Positions 53,559 to 62,935 of a DNA stretch of 64,000 nt are shown piece after piece. The DNA comes from Sphingobacteriales bacterium UTBCD1 (lineage in GTDB: Bacteria; Bacteroidota; Bacteroidia; Chitinophagales; Chitinophagaceae). The DNA lies in the NCBI GenBank assembly GCA_002066995.1, contig MWTC01000044.1:1-64000 (forward strand). The letters are read 5' to 3'. Positions within the stretch are counted from its first letter, which is position 1, and each line of letters starts with the position of its first letter. Made by a program: the position numbers and the translations under genes. The notes below the pieces were generated by a model that saw only the letters and a list, made by a program, of their open reading frames with translations, did not search any database and was not told the DNA's origin.

Positions 53559-54506
53559 ATGGAGACAAACGCAAGCGAAAAATTAAGTTGCCTTATAATC
53601 GGTTCCGGACCGGCAGGGTACACTGCTGCTATTTATGCAGCAAGAGCAAATTTAAAACCTGTTTTATACCAGGGCATTCAGCCCGGAGGGCAATTGACCA
53701 TCACAACAGAAGTGGAAAACTATCCCGGTTATCCTGAAGGAGTGATGGGGCCTGAAATGATGGTGGATTTTGAAAAGCAGGCTGCAAGGGTGGGAGCTGA
53801 TATTCGTTATGGTATTGCCACTAAAGTTGATTTTTCATCTTCTCCTCATAAGGTATGGATAGACGAAAATAAATTGATCGAAACACATACCGTCATCATC
53901 GCTACCGGGGCATCTGCCAAATGGCTGGGATTGGAGAGTGAGCAGCGTTTAAATGGATTTGGTGTAAGCGCCTGTGCTGTTTGTGATGGTTTTTTCTTCA
54001 AGGGAAAAGAAGTGGCTATTGTAGGCGCCGGCGATACAGCTGCAGAAGAAGCTTTATATCTTTCTAAACTTTGTACTACTGTCCACATGTTTATCCGCCG
54101 GGATCAAATGCGTGCAAGTAAAATCATGCAGGAAAGGGTGATGAATGTCACCAATATAAAAATTTACTGGAATACTGATACGGAAGAAATACTCGGCGGC
54201 AATAATGTCACAGGTGTCCGGATAAAGAATAATAAGACCGGAGAATTGCAAACCATACTGGTCAGCGCTTTTTTTGTTGCAATAGGCCACCAGCCTAATT
54301 CTGATATTTTTAAGGGCTGGCTGGATATGGATGATGCCGGATATGTCAAAACAGTTCCGGGAACGTCAAAGACCAATGTGGAAGGCGTATTTGCAGCCGG
54401 TGATGTCCAGGACAAAATTTACCGGCAGGCAGTGACTGCTGCCGGAAGCGGATGTATGGCAGCATTAGATGCGGAACGCTGGCTTACAGCAAAAGGAATT
54501 CATTAA
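53559..54506 (+). CDS. trxB: Thioredoxin-disulfide reductase
   Basis: 315 residues, FAD- and NADPH-dependent reductase keeping thioredoxin reduced. FAD site GSGPAGYTAA near residue 12, redox pair in ACAVCDGFFF near 137-142, NADPH site GAGDTAAEEA near 156, and the second FAD motif FAAGDVQD near 279. Full length for the low-molecular-weight type. folB follows with 4 bases between. Confidence 0.97.
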   Translation: METNASEKLSCLIIGSGPAGYTAAIYAARANLKPVLYQGIQPGGQLTITTEVENYPGYPEGVMGPEMMVDFEKQAARVGADIRYGIATKVDFSSSPHKVWIDENKLIETHTVIIATGASAKWLGLESEQRLNGFGVSACAVCDGFFFKGKEVAIVGAGDTAAEEALYLSKLCTTVHMFIRRDQMRASKIMQERVMNVTNIKIYWNTDTEEILGGNNVTGVRIKNNKTGELQTILVSAFFVAIGHQPNSDIFKGWLDMDDAGYVKTVPGTSKTNVEGVFAAGDVQDKIYRQAVTAAGSGCMAALDAERWLTAKGIH

Positions 54507-54510
54507 TACA

Positions 54511-54879
54511 ATGCTTCAAATGAAAGAAATGATCACCATTAGGCTCAATCAGCTTCATTTTTTTGCATACCACGGATTGTATCCTGAAGAAAAAAAGATA
54601 GGGGCAGAATTTGAAATAAATCTTTTTGTTTCATTTCAACCTGGCGATACAATCACAGGTTTGGATGAAACAATAAATTATGTGAAGCTGTATCTGTTAC
54701 TGAAAGAAGAAATGCAAAAACCAAGAGAGTTGCTGGAAACATTCGTGATGGAAGTTGCCGAGATCATTCATAAATCTTTTCCATCTGTACAAAAAGTGGA
54801 GATATCCGTTGCAAAGCTACAGGCGCCGATAGCCGGATTTGCAGGGAATGTTGCTGTGCAATTTTCAAAAGAGTTTTAA
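54511..54879 (+). CDS. folB: Dihydroneopterin aldolase
   Basis: 122 residues from ATG 54511; later in-frame ATGs at 54520 and 54529 are also possible, because the conserved part begins at ITIRLNQLHFFAYHGLYPEEKKIG. The catalytic Tyr/Glu region is in that segment, and a Lys near residue 95 in VEISVAKLQAPI completes the pattern. It converts 7,8-dihydroneopterin to 6-hydroxymethyl-dihydropterin in folate synthesis. Co-transcribed with trxB; the pairing is probably not functional. Confidence 0.9.
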   Translation: MLQMKEMITIRLNQLHFFAYHGLYPEEKKIGAEFEINLFVSFQPGDTITGLDETINYVKLYLLLKEEMQKPRELLETFVMEVAEIIHKSFPSVQKVEISVAKLQAPIAGFAGNVAVQFSKEF

Positions 54880-55059
54880 AGGCTTTACACTATTGATCAA
54901 CTTTTAAGTTTTCTCAAAAACGGTGAGCTCTCGAAAAAGGATCTTAAATTATCCGGATCATTAATAATGTCATTATGTGCATGAAGACTATGAATAAATA
55001 TTATTCTTTTCACCCGGATGAATTGCACGATCAGGTCTGATTTTTTAATCGTGTCCATT

Positions 55060-55497
55060 TCGCTTTCGTACAATTGGCTTCCCTCATACAATATTGAATA
55101 TATTGCTCCTAATAATGTTATAGTAAGTTCTGAAACTACTACTACGTATAGCGTACAAGTAGAAGCTTTTGACGGATGTAAATTAAGTGACTCAATAAAT
55201 ATTGATGTTGCAAATTGTCAGGAGTTTATTTATTTCCCTTCAGGGTTTACTCCAAACAATGATGGGCTTAATGATTCATTTAAGCCGTTAACCGGAGAAG
55301 TCTTGGCAAAATAGGAACTTCAGATATATAATCGCTGGGGGCAAATTGGTTTCAGGACAACCAACAAAACTATTGGCTGAGATGGGAAATTCAACGGTAT
55401 ATTACAAGGCAATGAAACTTTTATTTATCTGTGCAAATTTCAATTTTATGGTAAACCGGAAAAAACAATCAAAGGAACTTTACTGGTAATTCGGTAG
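55060..55497 (+). pseudogene. Decayed gene end with T9SS type B sorting domain (gliding-motility-associated C-terminal domain)
   Basis: In one frame this reads as the end of a large secreted protein: a repeat-like segment (YNWLP..., SSETTTTYSVQVEAFDGCKLSDSI) followed by FIYFPSGFTPNNDGLNDSFKP, ELQIYNRWGQ, DGKFNGILQGNETFIYLCKF and TIKGTLLVIR. That order matches the CHU C-terminal type B T9SS sorting domain. Two in-frame stops interrupt it (TAG 55312-55314, likely from a Tyr codon, and TGA 55378-55380, where families have Trp). No start or upstream body is present, so this is a gene fragment and not functional. Confidence 0.8.
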
Positions 55498-55551
55498 CCC
55501 GGTCTTGCATAAAATAGTTCAAGGCTGCATTTATAATTCAGGTTATTCTTT

Positions 55552-56910
55552 TCAAATTACTTTTCCTTTCCATTTCCCACTCCTGATGTAAAAGAATGAA
55601 AGTATAAACATCCCGATCCAGTACAGCCATTCAGCCATCCACCCGTATGTAATAGGGAGAAAAAATTTTTGCAGGACAATGTACACATAAAAGCAGTAAA
55701 GTATAATGGAGAATAATTCTATCATGAAAGTCATGCGGCTGTTGCCGGTACCGGTAACGGCGCTCAGCCAGATAACGGAAAATGACATGAAGATCAAACC
55801 GCTTGATACTACTCTTAAAACCGGAATGCCTGCAATGATGAATGCTTCATCCTGCCCGAATACGGAAAGCAATTGTTTCGGAAAAATATTCATGAGTACA
55901 GCTACTACGGACGCCGCACTTGTGCTGATACGCACTATTTTCCGGATCAGGTATTGCACTTGTTCTTTTTTGCCCTGACCGATAATATTACTGACCATTG
56001 CTGTGCTGGCAGCAGCAAATGCCCAGGTGATACAACCAACTATTCCATATACGTTTCGCATAACACTGGATACTGCCAGGGCCAGCTGCCCGTGATGCTC
56101 AACAAGAATGAAAAAGAATTCCCAGCTGATTATGCTGATAGCAAGTTGAAACATCAGGGGAAGTGAAAGGGATAAAATAGGTTTAGCCCTTTCTTTATCC
56201 CATTTGAAATGGCTGAAAAGAAAAAATTTCTTTGTGATACCTTTGAAATGGATCACCAGGAAGATCACGGACATGCCTGCAAATTCAGAAATGATCGAAG
56301 AAATTGCAGCTCCGTTTAATCCCATCTCAGGGAAACCATGATGCCCGAAAATAAACAGGTAGTCAAATAAAACATTACAGGCTGTCTCAGCTATTGAACC
56401 GCTTACAAGAAACTTACTGTTATTAGTGCCTACTAACAGCGCATTCCGCATTTGATAAATATATAAAAAGGGTAGCCCCCATATCCTAATTTTTAAAAAA
56501 GTGATTGCATCTCCAGCGATTTCCGGGGAGAGGATTGCCTTTCTTAAAATGAACGGGGCGATAAACCATGTGATAAAAACGCCGATGGCAGCAATCACTA
56601 AAGAAATAAAAACTCCCTGGCCGAATACTTTGCCGATCTCATCAGGCCTGTTTTCACCGGCACGCCGGGCAATGATAGTTTGCAGGCCATTATTAAGGCC
56701 AAACCCAATCATGGCGAAGATCAGGTAATATACACCGGCAATACTGACAGTGGCAAGGGCATGCTGAGTATAGTGACCCAGGAAAATATTATTTGTAATA
56801 AAATTTATTTGCGGCACCAGGATAGCCAGGCTGATAGGAAGCGTTATTTTCAGGATCTGCCTGTTTGTGATATCCACCTGTAAGCTATTATATGCAGTAG
56901 ATGATGCCAT
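55552..56910 (-). CDS. MATE family exporter
   Basis: 452 residues with 12 predicted membrane helices. N-terminal NRQILKITLPISLAILVPQINFITNNIFLG and the repeated half-symmetry (SLSLPLMFQLAISIISWEFFFILV near 248) fit the multidrug and toxic compound extrusion fold. It would export drugs or metabolites using an Na+ or H+ gradient. Bacteroidota carry many copies; substrate unknown. Single gene, with a -7 box about 70 bases upstream. Confidence 0.93.
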   Translation of the reverse strand: MASSTAYNSLQVDITNRQILKITLPISLAILVPQINFITNNIFLGHYTQHALATVSIAGVYYLIFAMIGFGLNNGLQTIIARRAGENRPDEIGKVFGQGVFISLVIAAIGVFITWFIAPFILRKAILSPEIAGDAITFLKIRIWGLPFLYIYQMRNALLVGTNNSKFLVSGSIAETACNVLFDYLFIFGHHGFPEMGLNGAAISSIISEFAGMSVIFLVIHFKGITKKFFLFSHFKWDKERAKPILSLSLPLMFQLAISIISWEFFFILVEHHGQLALAVSSVMRNVYGIVGCITWAFAAASTAMVSNIIGQGKKEQVQYLIRKIVRISTSAASVVAVLMNIFPKQLLSVFGQDEAFIIAGIPVLRVVSSGLIFMSFSVIWLSAVTGTGNSRMTFMIELFSIILYCFYVYIVLQKFFLPITYGWMAEWLYWIGMFILSFFYIRSGKWKGKVI

Positions 56911-56979
56911 AAGTAAAATTCACAGATACCTGGTTTTTTATTTGGGTGAAATCTTGTAATGTTTCCCTGTTTGGGCGGG

Positions 56980-56987
56980 CAAACCTA
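56980..56987 (-). promoter_or_regulatory. -7 box of the MATE gene
   Basis: CAAACCTA on the plus strand reads TAGGTTTG on the minus strand. It lies 69 bases upstream of the start at 56910, in the short gap shared with the DUF3822 gene. Confidence 0.4.
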
Positions 56988-57000
56988 CAATAATTAAATT

Positions 57001-57852
57001 TTGTCTATTATTGCAGGCAATCAAAAAGAAGTTTTGGAAAGACTATTTCACATTTTGACTCACACTCCGCCATGGACAGGTGAAGAAATACTGGCATTCA
57101 GGATAGGGGAAAAGCATTGTTGTTTTGCCGTTACAGATGCGGGTGGTAAGGAACTATATGAGCTGGCATACCACACTGCCGCTGAAGTAAACGGTAATTT
57201 TATGAATCGTTTCTTTGCAGTTTACCCGGAACTGAATGGCACTTTCAGCAAAGTGATTTTGTGTTATGATTATTCTCAATTTGTTCTGGTACCCGGCAGC
57301 TATTTTATCAGCGAAAATGCCGCTGCAGTGTTGCATGCTTTACAGGGAACCGGCAGGGATGCGCCTGTACACACAGAACCAGTAACAGGAAGTAACTTGT
57401 ATATTGTTTACCCGGTGAAAGAAGAGGTCAACCAGGGGATGCTGTCAAAATTTCCCACAGCTATCTGCACTCACCGGAATAAAAATTATTTGAAAAACCT
57501 GCCTGTTGTTAATCATTCAGGCAGTTTGCGGATTGATTTTGACCCCGAATATTTCTTTGTAGTACTGTCAAAACAGGGGCAGTTGCTATTGGTACAGTCA
57601 TTCCCTTATTCCGTCCCGGATGATGTCATCTATTATCTGCTGAATATTTGCAGGCAGTTTTCATTGCCGCCTTCAGAAGTACAATTGATCATATCAGGCC
57701 TTGTTGACAAACAATCAGCATTGTTTCATGAGCTATACCAGTATTTCATGAATATAACTTTTAAAGATGCTGACTGGGCATTAAATGAGGATAATGATTA
57801 TCCGTTGCATTTCTTTTCTTCTTTAAATGAAATTATTCAATGCGGATCATAA
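57001..57852 (+). CDS. DUF3822 family protein
   Basis: 283 residues, predicted cytoplasmic, with an actin/ASKHA-like pattern that fits DUF3822 (Bacteroidota proteins usually encoded directly before rsmD). Start: an in-frame TAA at 56995 leaves only ATT (56998) or TTG (57001) before the coding sequence, so TTG is chosen; a short N-terminal region may be missing compared with relatives. The gene overlaps rsmD by 13 bases, showing translational coupling. Role unknown, perhaps linked to RsmD. Confidence 0.78.
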   Translation: MSIIAGNQKEVLERLFHILTHTPPWTGEEILAFRIGEKHCCFAVTDAGGKELYELAYHTAAEVNGNFMNRFFAVYPELNGTFSKVILCYDYSQFVLVPGSYFISENAAAVLHALQGTGRDAPVHTEPVTGSNLYIVYPVKEEVNQGMLSKFPTAICTHRNKNYLKNLPVVNHSGSLRIDFDPEYFFVVLSKQGQLLLVQSFPYSVPDDVIYYLLNICRQFSLPPSEVQLIISGLVDKQSALFHELYQYFMNITFKDADWALNEDNDYPLHFFSSLNEIIQCGS

Positions 57853-58391
57853 GCGGAGAGTTGGGAGGTAGAAGGTTCGATCCTCCGGCTAAAATGCCTT
57901 TTACCAGGCCGACGACCGATGTAGCAAAAGAAGGTCTATTTAACATCATTGAAAATAACCTGGATATTTCGTCTTTAAAGACTTTGGATCTTTTTGGAGG
58001 TACCGGCAGTATCAGTTATGAATTAGCTTCAAGAGGCGCAAAAGATCTGACCATAGTGGAAAAGGACAAGGCAATGTATGATTTTATCAGAAAGACAGCA
58101 GCAAAACTGAATCTTCCACATCTCAAAGTGATCCGTTCTGATGTATTCAGGTATATGAAGCAGTGCACAGAAAAGTTCGACTTCATTTTTGCCGGCCCGC
58201 CTTATGCCCTGGCAAATATTGATGAACTGCCTGCACTCATCTTTGAAAAACATCTATTAAATTTAAAAGGATGGTTTGTGCTGGAACATACACCGCGAAA
58301 TGGCTATAAAACATTTCCCTATTTTAAAGCCGAAAGAAATTACGGCACCACTGTCTTCTCCATATTCATTCTGCCTCCTGCTATTCCCTGA
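57840..58391 (+). CDS. rsmD: 16S rRNA (guanine(966)-N2)-methyltransferase
   Basis: 183 residues. MRIISGELGGRRF and TRPTTDVAKEGLFN are family hallmarks; the SAM-binding motif is LDLFGGTGSISYEL near residue 50. It methylates G966 of 16S rRNA using S-adenosylmethionine. Motif IV reads FAGPPY near residue 122, whereas the family has an acidic or amide residue before PPY (DPPY/NPPY). This Gly replacement of a catalytic residue is unexpected and is raised as a finding. Part of a DUF3822-rsmD-lpxK-rnr group. Confidence 0.92.
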   Translation: MRIISGELGGRRFDPPAKMPFTRPTTDVAKEGLFNIIENNLDISSLKTLDLFGGTGSISYELASRGAKDLTIVEKDKAMYDFIRKTAAKLNLPHLKVIRSDVFRYMKQCTEKFDFIFAGPPYALANIDELPALIFEKHLLNLKGWFVLEHTPRNGYKTFPYFKAERNYGTTVFSIFILPPAIP

Positions 58392-58425
58392 GTAAAAGAC
58401 TTTTAGCCTTATCAGTAATGTGTAG

Positions 58426-58433
58426 TACTTTTG
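58426..58433 (+). promoter_or_regulatory. -7 box of lpxK, start-codon proximal
   Basis: TACTTTTG, an exact match ending 3 bases before the ATG at 58437. It overlaps an in-frame TTG (58431), which argues against that TTG as start. Confidence 0.5.
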
Positions 58434-58436
58434 CCT

Positions 58437-59498
58437 ATGCTTTCCGGCTTTTTCCTGAGATCATTCAGGATCTTATTATTACCTTTTGCTTTAATTTATT
58501 GGCTGATCATCTTTATCCGGAATTGGATGTATGACAAAAAAATAATCAGCAGTGCATCCTTCGGGCTCCCGGTAATATGCGTGGGTAATCTTTCTGTGGG
58601 CGGCACTGGCAAATCTCCTATGACTGAATACCTGTTATCACATCTGCAGAACCGTTACCGGGTGGCCGCATTAAGCAGGGGTTATAAAAGAAGAACGAAA
58701 GGATATGCTTTGGCGGATGAAAATACCACAGCATTGGAGATTGGTGATGAACCTATGCAGTTTCATCTGAAATTTCCCGGGATCCCTATTGCGGTCGGGG
58801 AGAAAAGAGTGGAGGCAATTCCTGAAATATTACACGACAGGCCCGATATTCAGGTGATCATTCTTGATGATGCATTTCAGCACCGGGCAATTAAAGCAGG
58901 TTTAAATATTTTGCTAACTGATTACAATAATTTGTTCACCCGTGATTTCTACCTGCCTACAGGAGATCTGCGGGATCTGAGATCAGGATATAAAAGAGCT
59001 GATATTATAGTAGTGACCAAATGCAGGCCGGATCTTACCATTGAAGAGAAAAATAAAATAATTGAAGAAATCGGTCTGTATCCGCATCAGTCAGTATTTT
59101 TTACTGCTATTCAATATGGCGTGCCTTATCACGTTATTTCCCGGAATACAGGGGAGTTAAAGGGAAAAGATGTTTTGCTGGTTTCGGGCATAGCCAACCC
59201 GTCGCCTTTAAAAAAATTTGTTGAAACTCAAAGCGCCTGGTATGAAGCATTGATATATCCGGATCATCATATCTTCACAATTGATGACTGGGACGAAATC
59301 AATAAACGGTTTAATAAGATGGATTCAAAAAACAAACTGGTGCTATCCACTGAAAAAGACGCCGTACGATTGATGAAGTTCAAAGAAGAGATGGTGTCGT
59401 TGCCATTTTATATTTTACCGGTACAACATAATTTTTTATTCAGGGAAGGTGACATCTTTGATAAAAGGATCACTAATTTCATTGATAATTTTAAGTAA
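58437..59498 (+). CDS. lpxK: Tetraacyldisaccharide 4'-kinase
   Basis: 353 residues from ATG 58437. Lipid A pathway: phosphorylates the 4' position of tetraacyldisaccharide 1-phosphate at the inner membrane. One N-terminal membrane helix (about 10-28), then VGNLSVGGTGKSPMTEYL near residue 48 with the P-loop, SRGYKRRTKGYAL near 77, and DDAFQHRAI near 143. Supports an LPS-type outer membrane. 14 bases before rnr. Confidence 0.95.
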   Translation: MLSGFFLRSFRILLLPFALIYWLIIFIRNWMYDKKIISSASFGLPVICVGNLSVGGTGKSPMTEYLLSHLQNRYRVAALSRGYKRRTKGYALADENTTALEIGDEPMQFHLKFPGIPIAVGEKRVEAIPEILHDRPDIQVIILDDAFQHRAIKAGLNILLTDYNNLFTRDFYLPTGDLRDLRSGYKRADIIVVTKCRPDLTIEEKNKIIEEIGLYPHQSVFFTAIQYGVPYHVISRNTGELKGKDVLLVSGIANPSPLKKFVETQSAWYEALIYPDHHIFTIDDWDEINKRFNKMDSKNKLVLSTEKDAVRLMKFKEEMVSLPFYILPVQHNFLFREGDIFDKRITNFIDNFK

Positions 59499-59512
59499 AT
59501 GAAAAACTAAAG

Positions 59513-61537
59513 ATGGGTAGAAAAAATTCAAAGAAACAAAAGAAAAGGAAAAGCTCATTCGGGGAAAAAATCGTTAAAGGCGTTATGGAGATCACAAGGT
59601 CAGGAATGGGGTTTGTTACAGCAGACAATATTGAGTCAGATATACTGATCCACCAGTCTGATCTGAATTCGGCATTGCATGGAGACATTGTACGGGTACT
59701 ATTGAAAGAAGGAAAAGGGCGCCGCCTGCAGGGTATTGTGACCGGTGTGATAGAGAGAAAAAGAAGTGAATTTATCGGTCATCTTGAAATGAATACGGGC
59801 TTTGCTTTTTTTATACCTGAATCAGACAAGCCGATGCCGGATATTTTTATTCCTTTATCAAATAGCAGCAAGGCAAAAGATAACGACCGGGTGGTAGTCC
59901 GCATCACTGATTGGGGAAAAAAAGGAAAAAGACCGGTGGGTGAAGTAGTCAGCATTCTTGATCCGGGTAATGCCAATGATGCCGCAATGAAAGAGATCTT
60001 GCTGGAAAACGGATTTCCGATCGAGCTAACGCCTGATGTTCTTGAAGTAGCAGCACGGTTGCCGGACATCATTTCAAAGGATGATCTGAAAAACAGGAAA
60101 GATCTACGGAAAATTCTTACGTTTACAATTGACCCTGCCGATGCAAAAGATTTTGATGATGCTATTTCTTTTACTAAGTTAAAAAACGGAAATTTTGAGG
60201 TCGGCGTTCACATTGCCGATGTAAGTCATTATGTTGTTCCTGATACAGCATTGGACAAAGCAGCCTATCAAAAAGCAACATCTGTCTATTTACCGGACAG
60301 GGTTAATCCAATGCTGCCGGAACATATTTCCAACGAACTGTGTTCCCTGAGACCTGATGAAGATAAACTGACCTTTACGGCAAATTTTGAAATTGCTCCC
60401 GATTCGGAAGTAAAACAATTCTGGCTGGGAAAAACAATTATTCATTCCGATACCCGCTTTAATTATGAAGAAGTTCAGAAAATTATTGAGTCCGGTACCG
60501 GGCTACACCAGGAGGAGATTTTAATACTGAACGGGCTTGCACAGAAAATGCGCCGTAAACGATTTGAAAACGGTGCTATTAATTTTTCCTCGCAGGAGGT
60601 GAGATTCAGGCTGGATGAGAAAGGCGATCCCATCGGTATTGAAATAAAAGAAAGCAAAGAAGCCCACCAGCTGATCGAGGAATTCATGCTGCTGGCAAAC
60701 CGCACCGTAGCAGAATTTATTTCAAAAATAATAGTCAACAATAAACCGGTTCCTTTTCCTTACCGTATTCATGATGATCCTGATAAAGAAAAGTTGATCC
60801 CCTTTGTTTCGTTTGCAAAAAAATTCGGGTACCAGTTTGATACTTCAACACCCGAATCCATTGCTGCTTCTTTTAACCAGATGCTGAAAAAAGTTGATGG
60901 CATGCCTGAGCAGCATGTGCTGGAGCAACTGGGCATTCGCACTATGGCAAAAGCTAAATATTCAACTGACAATGTCGGGCATTACGGGTTGGGATTTGAA
61001 TATTACTGCCATTTCACTTCGCCAATACGCCGTTACCCGGATATACAGGTACACAGGATTTTGGAACAGGCGTTATACGGGAAAATCACTCCCGATAACA
61101 AGATGGAAGAAAAATGTGTACATACCAGCGAAAGGGAACGTGCCGCTATGGAAGCAGAGCGTTCTGCCAATAAATACAAGCAGGTTCAGTACATGTCAAA
61201 ATTTTTGGGTGATGAATTTGAAGGAGTGATCAGTGGTGTGGCCTCATTTGGATTTTGGGTGGAAACAGTAGAACAGAAATGTGAGGGCCTGGTAAGCATT
61301 AACAGTTTATTGGAATATGATGAGTTCAGGCATGTAGAAGATGATTACAGCTTGGTTGGCCTGAGGTCAGGCCGTAAATTCAGGATGGGTGATAAAGTCA
61401 GGATACGGGTGCTTTCAGCCAATTTATCAAGGAGGCAATTAGATTATGAATGGGTTATTGACAGCGGAAAGATAGAAGGAAAATCCGCTAAGCAGGTACA
61501 CCGGGCAGGTAAAGAAAAATTCAGGAATAAAAAATGA
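59513..61537 (+). CDS. rnr: Ribonuclease R
   Basis: 674 residues, a 3'-5' processive exoribonuclease of the RNB family degrading structured RNA. Basic start (GRKNSKKQKKRKSS), cold-shock domains at about 15-170, catalytic RNB core with the Asp cluster in FTIDPADAKDFDDAIS near 205, and a C-terminal S1 domain at about 560-650 ending in basic RNKK. Shorter than the E. coli protein (~810), as is common in Bacteroidota. Co-transcribed with lpxK and the polyprenyl synthase. Confidence 0.95.
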   Translation: MGRKNSKKQKKRKSSFGEKIVKGVMEITRSGMGFVTADNIESDILIHQSDLNSALHGDIVRVLLKEGKGRRLQGIVTGVIERKRSEFIGHLEMNTGFAFFIPESDKPMPDIFIPLSNSSKAKDNDRVVVRITDWGKKGKRPVGEVVSILDPGNANDAAMKEILLENGFPIELTPDVLEVAARLPDIISKDDLKNRKDLRKILTFTIDPADAKDFDDAISFTKLKNGNFEVGVHIADVSHYVVPDTALDKAAYQKATSVYLPDRVNPMLPEHISNELCSLRPDEDKLTFTANFEIAPDSEVKQFWLGKTIIHSDTRFNYEEVQKIIESGTGLHQEEILILNGLAQKMRRKRFENGAINFSSQEVRFRLDEKGDPIGIEIKESKEAHQLIEEFMLLANRTVAEFISKIIVNNKPVPFPYRIHDDPDKEKLIPFVSFAKKFGYQFDTSTPESIAASFNQMLKKVDGMPEQHVLEQLGIRTMAKAKYSTDNVGHYGLGFEYYCHFTSPIRRYPDIQVHRILEQALYGKITPDNKMEEKCVHTSERERAAMEAERSANKYKQVQYMSKFLGDEFEGVISGVASFGFWVETVEQKCEGLVSINSLLEYDEFRHVEDDYSLVGLRSGRKFRMGDKVRIRVLSANLSRRQLDYEWVIDSGKIEGKSAKQVHRAGKEKFRNKK

Positions 61538-61555
61538 TTCTGCTTATATTGTAAT

Positions 61556-62521
61556 ATGCAAAGCTTTGAACTACTGTCGCAGAAATTTACACTGCATTTT
61601 GATAAGACCCATTTACCGGCAACGCCGGCAAGTTTATATGAGCCGGGGGAATATTTTCTGAAGATGGGCGGTAAGAGGATCCGTCCTGTATTGTGCCTGA
61701 TGGGAAATGAGCTGGTAGATGATATAAGGCCTGATGCCTGGCATGTGGCAACCGCCATTGAGTTGTTTCATAATTTTACTCTTATTCATGATGATATTAT
61801 GGATAAGGCTCCCTTGCGCCGGGGATTTGAAACCTTACATGCGAAATATGGGGAGAATACGGCAATGCTTGCCGGCGATGTCATGTTAGTGACGGCTTAT
61901 GAGCACCTGAATAAGATTGATTCAACCTACCTGCATAAGATCCTTCATTTATTCAACCGGACCGCAAAAGAAGTTTGTGAAGGGCAGCAGACAGATATGG
62001 ATTTTGAAAAAGCGCAGGTAGTGGGTTTTGAAGATTATTTGCAAATGATCGGACAAAAAACTTCGGTGCTGCTGGCGGCGAGCCTTAAAATGGGCACAAT
62101 TTTAGGTGGCGCCGGAGAGCGAAACCAGAATCTCTTATTTGAATTTGGAAAGAAATTGGGATTAGCATTCCAGGTGCAGGATGATTACCTCGATGCTTTT
62201 GGTGATCCGGGAAAGTTCGGAAAGCAGGTAGGCGGTGATATTTTGGCAAATAAAAAAACATTCTTGCTGATTCGTGCACAGGAATCGGCTTCTGCGGCAG
62301 GGAAAAAAGAATTACAATCCCTGCTGAAATCTGATGCGCCGGGTAAAGTGGAAAAGGTGCTTCAGATATTCCGTGAGGCTAAAGTGGATGCATGGGCATT
62401 ACAACTCAAAAATAAGTTTTTAAATGAGGCATTGGCACATCTCGAGGATATAGCAGTGATCTCAAAAAGAAAAGAGCCACTCAAAGAGTTGGCTCATTTC
62501 CTGGTGGTAAGAGAATTTTAA
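61556..62521 (+). CDS. Polyprenyl (trans-isoprenyl) diphosphate synthase
   Basis: 321 residues, all-helical. First Asp-rich motif in LIHDDIMDKAPLRRG near residue 77 and second in QVQDDYLDAFGD near 206; MGGKRIRPVLCLM near 38 is the entry signature. It condenses IPP onto allylic diphosphates. Chain length (C15-C20 or longer for the quinone side chain) cannot be read reliably from the sequence. Begins 18 bases after rnr; only 6 bases separate its stop from the convergent membrane-protein gene. Confidence 0.93.
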   Translation: MQSFELLSQKFTLHFDKTHLPATPASLYEPGEYFLKMGGKRIRPVLCLMGNELVDDIRPDAWHVATAIELFHNFTLIHDDIMDKAPLRRGFETLHAKYGENTAMLAGDVMLVTAYEHLNKIDSTYLHKILHLFNRTAKEVCEGQQTDMDFEKAQVVGFEDYLQMIGQKTSVLLAASLKMGTILGGAGERNQNLLFEFGKKLGLAFQVQDDYLDAFGDPGKFGKQVGGDILANKKTFLLIRAQESASAAGKKELQSLLKSDAPGKVEKVLQIFREAKVDAWALQLKNKFLNEALAHLEDIAVISKRKEPLKELAHFLVVREF

Positions 62522-62527
62522 TAAATC

Positions 62528-62896
62528 TTATGTAAATACCGGGTACAAACTAAACCCATTGATAAAGCAGATGATTATGATCACCACATCTATTAATACA
62601 CTGATAAAAAATACCGGAATGGTGATCCTGGTTGGTAAGGATGCCAGGTAGCTGACCACAGACATTCCCATGGCACCGATTGCAAATGGCCATAAAATAA
62701 AATGATTTCCTGAAAAAATTATTGCCGTTACTGTCAGGATGGTAATGACACATCCATGCCCCAGAATGGCAAGTGATATCCACATAATGCGGTTTTCTTC
62801 CTGGGCAGCTGACCAGTTTATAAAGCGTTTCCATTTAGAAAGGTGCTGGCCGGCTGTATCTGAGGAGGTTGCAGTGTCATGGTTCATTGTTTTCAT
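62528..62896 (-). CDS. Small membrane protein, function unknown
   Basis: 122 residues, polar N-terminus (residues 1-35) then three or four hydrophobic segments (about 40-62, 66-85, 90-118). No domain recognised. An ATG at 62887 is a possible alternative start. A -7 box lies 39 bases upstream on the minus strand. Confidence 0.65.
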   Translation of the reverse strand: MKTMNHDTATSSDTAGQHLSKWKRFINWSAAQEENRIMWISLAILGHGCVITILTVTAIIFSGNHFILWPFAIGAMGMSVVSYLASLPTRITIPVFFISVLIDVVIIIICFINGFSLYPVFT

Positions 62897-62935
62897 ACCA
62901 GTAGTTTTAAAGCGTAAATTATTTTTTAATAGTTA

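Noticed and set aside
54897-55091. Minus-strand 64-codon frame between folB and the T9SS remnant
   Set aside because: It overlaps the beginning of the pseudogene, ends close to folB, and matches nothing I know. It may be another gene scrap, but was not annotated.
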